Assembly: GCA_003529705.1 (NCBI GenBank)
Contig: DPVA01000231.1
Location: forward strand, 989-13,690
Length of the DNA: 12,702 nt
Direction: 5' to 3'
From: Gammaproteobacteria bacterium
Lineage (GTDB): Bacteria > Pseudomonadota > Gammaproteobacteria > Arenicellales > UBA868
Shown: one piece after another, positions 7,821 through 12,702 of the stretch
How the letters are laid out: every line of letters starts with the position of its first letter
How positions within the stretch are numbered: position 1 is the stretch's first letter
The notes under the pieces: model-generated
Database searches by the model: none
Told to the model about the DNA's origin: nothing
Seen by the model: the letters and a program-made list of their open reading frames with translations, nothing else
Made by a program: the position numbers and the translations under genes

Positions 7821-7835
7821 CTGCGTGAGTCAGTT
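7819..7835. repeat. Short inverted repeat spanning the ilvD and ccmB stop codons
   Basis: AACTG (7819-7823) and CAGTT (7831-7835) are inverted around a seven-base centre and overlap both convergent stop codons. The stem is only five pairs and no T-run follows on either strand, so it is at most a weak bidirectional pausing element. It may be chance. Confidence 0.2.
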
Positions 7836-8507
7836 AAGACTGATCCGCAGCGCTGCGCTCGCGGCAAGTGGCGCGAGTACCAACGCGAGCACCATCATTG
7901 CGCCGAGAAAATAAAAGTGTCCGGCGGCGGGCAGTCCTGCATTGGCAGCAAGAACCCCACTGGCACCGAAGATCAATACCGGCACATAGAGCGGCAGCAC
8001 CAGCAAGGTCAGGAGCAGTCCACCCCGGCGAATCCCTACGGTCAGCGCGGTGCCCACTGAGCCGATCAGACTGAGAGTCGGTGTGCCGAGTACCAAAGCG
8101 GTCAGGAGGGTTAGTTGGGTCTCGGTTGTCATACCGAGAAAGAGGCCCAGCAGTGGTGTTGCGATCAGCAATGGCAGGCCGGTAGCGCACCAGTGGACAA
8201 AGACCTTGCCGAGAACGAGGATCGTCAGGGGATGCCCGCTCAAGGCCAGCTGCTCCAGAGTACCGTCTTCAAAATCTGAGCGGAACAATGCGTCCAAACT
8301 CAGGAGTGTTGCCAGCAGGGCGCCTACCCAGATGATCCCTGGAGCGATCTCGCGTAACAGTGCTGGGTCAGAACCCACGCCGAATGGAAACACTGCAACA
8401 ACAATTATAAAGAACATCACGGGATGTGCGACCTCGCTGGGGTGGCGCACCACGAGACGAACATCCCGGCGGATCAGGGCAAGTAGCGCGTGAGAAAGGC
8501 CGGGCAT
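7830..8507 (-). CDS. ccmB: Haem exporter membrane subunit CcmB
   Basis: This is the integral inner-membrane subunit of the CcmAB transporter of the system I cytochrome c maturation pathway, where CcmAB with CcmC and CcmD drives release of haem-loaded CcmE in the periplasm. The protein is 225 residues, near the E. coli length of 220, and is highly hydrophobic with about six predicted helices: around 27-45, 55-75, 95-125, 130-150, 160-185 and 195-220. Family signatures include LIRRDVRLVVRHPSEVAHPV near the N-terminus, FPFGVG, IAPGIIWVGALLATLLSLD, and FRSDFEDGTLEQLALSG between helices, a region thought to contact the ATPase. It starts 2 bp after the ccmA stop, so the two are translated together. 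ccmC does not follow: the next gene is ilvD on the opposite strand. Confidence 0.95.
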   Translation of the reverse strand: MPGLSHALLALIRRDVRLVVRHPSEVAHPVMFFIIVVAVFPFGVGSDPALLREIAPGIIWVGALLATLLSLDALFRSDFEDGTLEQLALSGHPLTILVLGKVFVHWCATGLPLLIATPLLGLFLGMTTETQLTLLTALVLGTPTLSLIGSVGTALTVGIRRGGLLLTLLVLPLYVPVLIFGASGVLAANAGLPAAGHFYFLGAMMVLALVLAPLAASAALRISLN

Positions 8508-8509
8508 CG

Positions 8510-9124
8510 CTAGTTGTCCAGATGCACAGCACGGATGACTGTATGTTTAACGCTTAAGGGTTGGTGTGTTGTCAATATCGCCATCCCGTCCTCATTCAAG
8601 TGATCCTGAATAGCGTTTTCAATGCTTTGTACTCCTTCTGCGTCGATTGCGCCCAGAGGTTCATCGAGCACCCAAAGAGGGGCCCGGCTCAAATACAGAC
8701 GGGCGATAGCAACCCTGCGCCGTTGGCCTGCGGACAGCACACGACATGGCAGATGCTGAAACATGCCCAGACCTACTTTTTCAAGCGCTTCATCGATTGA
8801 GGCTCCTGGACTGCTGGACTGGAGAGTGAGCGCAAATGCGAGGTTTTCCCGAGGCGTCAGGTCCATTTTGATCCCGTTGCTGTGCCCAACATACGTGAGA
8901 TCGGCTTGGAAGTTTCCTGGGTCTTTGCGAATGGGTGTACTGTTCCAGAAGACTTCACCACCCTCGGGGAGGGTGAGTCCACAGAGAATGCGTAAAAGTG
9001 CCGTTTTGCCGACTCCATTACTTCCATGAATCTGGCAGACCTCACCGGGCTGGACCTGCAGGCACAGATCTTCAAAAAGAAGGCGGTCACCTTTTATACA
9101 GGTGATCGAATGCGCTTTTAGCAT
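8510..9124 (-). CDS. ccmA: Cytochrome c biogenesis ATP-binding export protein CcmA
   Basis: This is the ABC ATPase subunit of the CcmAB complex on the cytoplasmic face of the inner membrane. It is 204 residues, standard for CcmA. The Walker A motif GSNGVGKT is at 34-41, the ABC signature LSAGQRRR at 130-137, Walker B LWVLDEP at 150-156, and the switch His at 187 in LTTHQPL. The LWVLDEPLGAID and HSNGIKMDLTPRENL stretches are characteristic of CcmA rather than a generic ABC ATPase. All nucleotide-binding elements are intact. ATG 9124 has only a weak GGAATAG-like Shine-Dalgarno. Two small inverted repeats lie in its leader. The gene is divergent from the formate dehydrogenase operon across a 289-bp intergenic region. 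Confidence 0.96.
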   Translation of the reverse strand: MLKAHSITCIKGDRLLFEDLCLQVQPGEVCQIHGSNGVGKTALLRILCGLTLPEGGEVFWNSTPIRKDPGNFQADLTYVGHSNGIKMDLTPRENLAFALTLQSSSPGASIDEALEKVGLGMFQHLPCRVLSAGQRRRVAIARLYLSRAPLWVLDEPLGAIDAEGVQSIENAIQDHLNEDGMAILTTHQPLSVKHTVIRAVHLDN

Positions 9125-9413
9125 TAGACGACTATTCCGTAATAGAAAGCTTCGCTTTACAAACTGGATTATGCGGGCAAACGAGCCTAAATGCCCCGGC
9201 CCGGATCAGAATTGGTAGCGGCCCAGCACCTATACTTGAGGCGCTTCGAGTCCTTGGGGGGGGTCGGTGCAGACTCGGAGCATGACTTTCCGGGTGACGC
9301 ATCCGGACTATTTTCTGGTTCAGACAGACGCGATGATCTCATCTGAACAGACTATCATGTAAAGGCAAACATACCGCTAGAATTCGGCGGGACAGGCAAT
9401 GCATCTTTAGTAA
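9125..9413. promoter_or_regulatory. Divergent intergenic region between ccmA and the formate dehydrogenase operon
   Basis: No coding frame with recognisable content is present in these 289 bp. Near ccmA there are two small inverted repeats, CTATT-ccgt-AATAG (9132-9145) and AAAGC-ttc-GCTTT (9146-9158). In the middle is an eight-G run (9256-9263), and a 7-bp inverted repeat lies at 9318-9348. On the minus strand CATAAT (9170-9175) resembles a -10 box for ccmA but lacks a good -35. No convincing sigma-54 or sigma-70 promoter for the plus strand could be named. The region must contain promoters for both directions by position; the exact sites are inference. Confidence 0.55.
9318..9348. repeat. 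Inverted repeat GTTCAGA-N17-TCTGAAC, possible operator
   Basis: The two half-sites (9318-9324 and 9342-9348) are perfect inverse complements, spaced 24 bp centre to centre, and end 65 bp before the formate dehydrogenase beta start. A CAGAC-like word recurs next to each arm (CAGACAGAC, then AACAGACT). The size and position would suit a regulator-binding site, but no regulator gene is adjacent and the bound protein is unknown. A 7-bp match over this distance can also occur by chance. Confidence 0.35.
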
Positions 9414-11096
9414 ATGAAAAATTCTGGTCAGAAAAGGACTCGGGCCAAAGGCGCGGGTAAGGGGCGCGCGGTAGACCCAGGAGCACAGGCCGAGGTCGGC
9501 GCGGTCATCGCCGGGATCGAGCTGCAACGGGATCATCTCATTGAATGTTTGCACCGGATTCAGGATGCGTACAAACATCTTTCTGCGCGCCACCTCACCG
9601 CGCTCGCAGACCTGCTGCGCCTCGCACCGGCTGAGGTGTATGAGGTTGCAACGTTTTATCATCATTTTGATGTGGTTCGAGAGGGTGAGGATGCGCCGCC
9701 AGCCTTGACCGTCCGGGTTTGTGATTCTGTCAGTTGCTCATTGTTTGGAGCTGAGCCTCTCATCAGTGATCTCGAGTCACAGTGTGGTGCGGGTGTCCGC
9801 ATCCAACGTGTGCCCTGCGTTGGGCGCTGCGACGCCGCACCGGTGGCGGTCGTCGGGCGGAACCCGATCGGTCACGCCGATGCGGCCACTGTCTTGACTT
9901 GCGTCGAGCAGCGTCAGGACGGCCCGGAGATTCCGACAGATTGGGTGCGGTACGACGCCTATTGTGCCGATGAGGGTTATGTGCTGGCAAAGCGCTGTCT
10001 GGAGGATCCAACGCTTGCAGAATCGATTATCGATACTCTTGATTCAGCAGGCCTTCGGGGTCTTGGGGGCGCCGGTTTTCCAGCCGGACGCAAATGGCGA
10101 ATTCTCAAGGATCAACCGGCTCCCCGATTGATGGCGGTTAATATCGATGAGGGTGAGCCGGGCACCTTTAAGGATCGCTACTATCTGGAGCGTGATCCCC
10201 ATCGTTTCTTGGAAGGCGTATTGATTGCTACGCAGATAGTGGGGATTCAACGCTGCTACCTTTACGTTCGGGATGAATATCCGGGTGTGATTGAGATCCT
10301 GAACACCGCTATCGAAGAACTGAAAGCGGGATATGGAGAATCTTTGCCGGAATTGATTGTTCGCCGGGGCGCGGGTGCCTATATCTGCGGAGAAGAGTCC
10401 GCTATGATCGAGTCTATCGAAGGTAAGCGTGGGCTTCCGAGATTGCGTCCGCCCTATGTTGCCGAGGTGGGTCTATTCGGCCGACCGACGCTGGAGCACA
10501 ACTGCGAGACCCTCTACTGGGTAAGAGACATTGTCGACAACGGAGCTGACTGGTTCGCTGATCGGGGCCGACGGGGCAGAAAAGGCCTGCGCTCATTCTC
10601 CGTGAGTGGTCGGGTAAAGAAACCCGGTGTACACCTTGCGCCGGCAGGGATAAGCCTTCGCGAACTGGTTGATGAATACTGTGGCGGCATGTTGGAGGGT
10701 CATTCGCTTTATGCCTATTTTCCCGGAGGCGCGTCCGGCGGCATTTTGCCTGCGGCACTTGCCGATGAGCCGCTCGATTTCGATACGCTACAGCCCCATG
10801 GCTGTTTCATCGGCTCTGCCGCAGTGATGGTGTTGTCTGACCAGGATCAGGTGCGTGATGCCGCATTAAATACCCTGAAGTTCTTTGCGCATGAATCATG
10901 CGGACAATGTACGCCATGTCGTGTGGGGTGTGATCGAGCTACGGAACTTATGCAGCAGCCAGTTTGGGACCAGATCTTGCTGGAAGAGTTGGCGACGGTG
11001 ATGGAGGACGCCTCCATTTGCGGCCTAGGACAGGCCGCACCCAACCCGATTCGCTGTACGATTAAATATTTCTCGCACGAGGTTGAAAGTCAGTGA
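9414..11096 (+). CDS. NAD-dependent formate dehydrogenase beta subunit, NuoE-NuoF fusion
   Basis: This is the diaphorase subunit of a soluble formate dehydrogenase: it passes electrons from the alpha subunit through Fe-S clusters and FMN to NAD+. It is 560 residues and fuses two domains that are separate genes in fdsGB operons. Residues ~25-165 are NuoE-like, with a [2Fe-2S] set Cys103, Cys108, Cys135, Cys139. Residues ~180-560 are NuoF-like, with GLRGLGGAGFPAGRKW (213-228) and DEGEPGTFKDR (245-255) for FMN/NADH, GAYICGEESAMIESIEGKRG (321-340), and [4Fe-4S] ligands Cys496, Cys499, Cys502 and Cys536. The architecture matches the beta subunit of Methylobacterium FDH1. In-frame TAG and TAA directly precede ATG 9414, fixing the upstream limit. 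The Shine-Dalgarno is weak. The first ~20 residues are basic and not conserved. The gene overlaps the alpha gene by 4 bp. Confidence 0.95.
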   Translation: MKNSGQKRTRAKGAGKGRAVDPGAQAEVGAVIAGIELQRDHLIECLHRIQDAYKHLSARHLTALADLLRLAPAEVYEVATFYHHFDVVREGEDAPPALTVRVCDSVSCSLFGAEPLISDLESQCGAGVRIQRVPCVGRCDAAPVAVVGRNPIGHADAATVLTCVEQRQDGPEIPTDWVRYDAYCADEGYVLAKRCLEDPTLAESIIDTLDSAGLRGLGGAGFPAGRKWRILKDQPAPRLMAVNIDEGEPGTFKDRYYLERDPHRFLEGVLIATQIVGIQRCYLYVRDEYPGVIEILNTAIEELKAGYGESLPELIVRRGAGAYICGEESAMIESIEGKRGLPRLRPPYVAEVGLFGRPTLEHNCETLYWVRDIVDNGADWFADRGRRGRKGLRSFSVSGRVKKPGVHLAPAGISLRELVDEYCGGMLEGHSLYAYFPGGASGGILPAALADEPLDFDTLQPHGCFIGSAAVMVLSDQDQVRDAALNTLKFFAHESCGQCTPCRVGCDRATELMQQPVWDQILLEELATVMEDASICGLGQAAPNPIRCTIKYFSHEVESQ

Positions 11097-12702
11097 CGAC
11101 GACTACCGACACTTCTCAACAGGTCTGTTTTACGCTAAACGATCAACCGGTTACGGCAGCGTCCGGTGAGACGATTTTGCAGGCAGCAAGACGTAATGGG
11201 GTCGATATTCCCCACCTGTGTTACGCCGACGGTCTTGAGACAGCTGGTAATTGCCGGGCTTGCGTGGTTGAGATCGAAGGGGAACGGGTACTCGCGCCTT
11301 CGTGTTGCCGCTCTCCTACAGAAGGGATGAAAGTCTCCAGTGATAACGTACGTGCCCGCCAATCCCAGTCGCTGGTTTTGGAATTACTGCGGGGTGAGGT
11401 TGGGGATGTCAGTCATACGCATGAATCAGAGCTTGATCACTGGTGCAATCACTATGAATTGAAGCAAAGCCGTTTTGGCGGACGCATTCAGCCGGTTGAG
11501 GATGTTTCGCACCCGGCTATTGCAGTCAACCTGGAAAGCTGTATTCAGTGCACCCGGTGTGTCCGGGCCTGCCGAGAAGAGCAGAACAACGACGTCATCG
11601 GTCTTGCGTTTCGCGGCGCGCATGCGCAGATCGTATTTGATCTTGGCGACGACATGGGCGCAAGTTCTTGCGTGGGCTGCGGTGAATGCGTTCAGGCCTG
11701 CCCGACTGGCGCTCTGATGCCCGCGGGTAAAGCTGGCCTTGAGGAGATCGACAAAACAGTCGATTCGGTCTGTCCGTATTGCGGTGTGGGTTGCCTGTTG
11801 ACCTATCACGTCAAAGGGAACCAGATTCAATACGTAACGGGACGCAACGGGCCTGCCAATAAGGGTAGGCTTTGCGTCAAAGGGCGATATGGTTTCGATT
11901 ATGTCGGCCATCCGGATCGACTCACTCAGCCGATGATTCGCAGGGAAGGCGTGCCAAAAGGGTTGAATGAATTTTTTGATCCTGCTGACCCTTCCAAGAT
12001 GTTCCGACCGGCCACGTGGGAAGAAGCGCTCGATCATGCGGCCGACGGCCTTAACTCCGTGAAGCAAAAACTTGGCTCAAGGGGTCTGGCAGGATTTGGA
12101 TCTGCCAAGGGCAGCAACGAAGAGGCATATCTTTTCCAGAAGCTCGTCCGAACCGGGTTCGGCACAAACAATGTTGATCACTGTACGAGACTTTGTCACG
12201 CCTCGTCGGTTGCGGCTCTGCTTGAGGGTATCGGATCAGGGGCTGTATCCAACCAGGTCGAGGATGCTGCGCACGCTGAAGTTATTGTAGTGATTGGGGC
12301 GAATCCGACAGGTAATCATCCTGTCGCAGCGACGTTTATAAAAAATGCTGCACGTAGGGGTGCCACACTCATCGTGATGGACCCCCGTCGTACTGAGCTC
12401 GCACGCCATGCCGCACATTTCCTTCAGTTTAAAGCGGATACCGATGTCGCTTTGCTGAACGCAATGATCCACACCATCATCGATGAAGGCCTGGTCAACG
12501 AGGAATTCATTAACTCAAGAACCAGCAACTTCGAAGAGTTGTGTGCGCGGGTAAAGGACTTCAGTCCGGAGGAGATGGCGCCAATCTGCGGTATTAAGGC
12601 CGATGTGATTCGAGCCTGCGCCCGGGTATATGCAACATCGAAGGCGTCAATCATCTTTTGGGGAATGGGCATCTCGCAGCATGTTCATGGGACGGATAAC
12701 GC
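11093..12702 (+). CDS. NAD-dependent formate dehydrogenase alpha subunit, N-terminal 536 residues (runs off right edge)
   Basis: This is the catalytic subunit that oxidises formate to CO2 at a Mo- or W-bis-MGD centre. 536 residues are visible; relatives are about 950-990. The N-terminal [2Fe-2S] domain has Cys43, Cys54, Cys57 and Cys71. Two ferredoxin-type [4Fe-4S] sets follow (Cys150/153/156/160 and Cys193/196/199/203), then the cofactor-domain cluster CPYCGVGC (Cys227, 230, 234, with Cys261) and Lys263. The metal ligand is Cys368 with His369 in the block DHCTRLCHASSV, so this is a cysteine, not selenocysteine, enzyme. The H-x3-C-x2-C-x5-C motif of NuoG is absent. GTG 11093 overlaps the beta stop, with GAGGT nine bases upstream. 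There is no Tat signal, so the enzyme is cytoplasmic. The metal (Mo or W) cannot be told from sequence. Confidence 0.96.
   Translation, partial: MTTTTDTSQQVCFTLNDQPVTAASGETILQAARRNGVDIPHLCYADGLETAGNCRACVVEIEGERVLAPSCCRSPTEGMKVSSDNVRARQSQSLVLELLRGEVGDVSHTHESELDHWCNHYELKQSRFGGRIQPVEDVSHPAIAVNLESCIQCTRCVRACREEQNNDVIGLAFRGAHAQIVFDLGDDMGASSCVGCGECVQACPTGALMPAGKAGLEEIDKTVDSVCPYCGVGCLLTYHVKGNQIQYVTGRNGPANKGRLCVKGRYGFDYVGHPDRLTQPMIRREGVPKGLNEFFDPADPSKMFRPATWEEALDHAADGLNSVKQKLGSRGLAGFGSAKGSNEEAYLFQKLVRTGFGTNNVDHCTRLCHASSVAALLEGIGSGAVSNQVEDAAHAEVIVVIGANPTGNHPVAATFIKNAARRGATLIVMDPRRTELARHAAHFLQFKADTDVALLNAMIHTIIDEGLVNEEFINSRTSNFEELCARVKDFSPEEMAPICGIKADVIRACARVYATSKASIIFWGMGISQHVHGTDN

Noticed and set aside
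9231..9236. TATACT as a -10 box for the formate dehydrogenase operon
   Set aside because: No acceptable -35 element is found 16-18 bp upstream, and it lies about 180 bp from the start codon.
9399..9413. Three-codon leader frame (ATG CAT CTT followed by TAG TAA) directly before the formate dehydrogenase beta start
   Set aside because: It has no good Shine-Dalgarno spacing and is too short to distinguish from chance; it is used only as proof that the beta start cannot lie further upstream in this frame.
11399..11480. Possible NuoG-type His-Cys3 [4Fe-4S] site in the formate dehydrogenase alpha subunit (residues 103-129)
   Set aside because: Only one Cys (118) is present among several His residues; the H-x3-C-x2-C-x5-C pattern is absent, as in FDH alpha relatives I recall, so no extra cluster is claimed.
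11426..12067. 213-codon open frame on the minus strand opposite the formate dehydrogenase alpha gene
   Set aside because: The opposite strand encodes unbroken Fe-S and molybdopterin motifs; this frame shows no family signature and no ribosome-binding context.

Overview
The window looks like ordinary chromosomal DNA of a Gram-negative proteobacterium, most likely a gammaproteobacterium. The evidence is a type-1 (E. coli-like) glutamate-cysteine ligase, DusA, an AsmA-family envelope protein, a CcmAB haem exporter for cytochrome c maturation, and dense packing with 4-bp stop/start overlaps. The genus cannot be read from the sequence. No tRNA, rRNA, CRISPR array, transposase, integrase or phage gene was seen.

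Layout. Positions 1-2018 (minus strand) carry gshA, followed 18 nt downstream by a partial GT-B-like glycosyltransferase gene with a probable TTG start, which runs off the left edge. Divergent from gshA, with only 40 bp between start codons, is yjbQ (2059-2487, plus). After 118 bp comes a plus-strand run of dusA, an asmA-family gene, a fumarylacetoacetate hydrolase (FAH) family gene and ilvD (2606-7820). The first three are joined by ATGA and GTGA overlaps, and ilvD follows 63 bp later with its own strong Shine-Dalgarno sequence. ilvD converges on ccmA-ccmB (minus, 7830-9124), with 9 bp between the stop codons. A 289-bp intergenic region then separates ccmA from a divergent formate dehydrogenase operon: a fused NuoE/NuoF-type beta subunit (9414-11096) and an alpha subunit (11093 to the right edge, truncated).

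How the genes work together. gshA supplies gamma-glutamylcysteine for glutathione. dusA modifies tRNA D-loops. The AsmA-like protein acts at the envelope. ilvD makes the 2-oxo acids for branched-chain amino acids. ccmAB moves haem-maturation components across the inner membrane, although the rest of the ccm set is not next to it. The two formate dehydrogenase genes encode a soluble NAD-linked, molybdenum- or tungsten-bis-MGD enzyme of the two-subunit type known from Methylobacterium FDH1. This is the metabolically most distinctive part of the window.

I found no convincing undescribed system. The observations most worth a second look are the TTG-start glycosyltransferase with a substituted HGFGHA-type motif, the separation of ccmAB from the other ccm genes, the fused formate dehydrogenase beta subunit with an inverted repeat upstream and no adjacent regulator, and the FAH-family gene of unknown substrate coupled to asmA and followed by ilvD.
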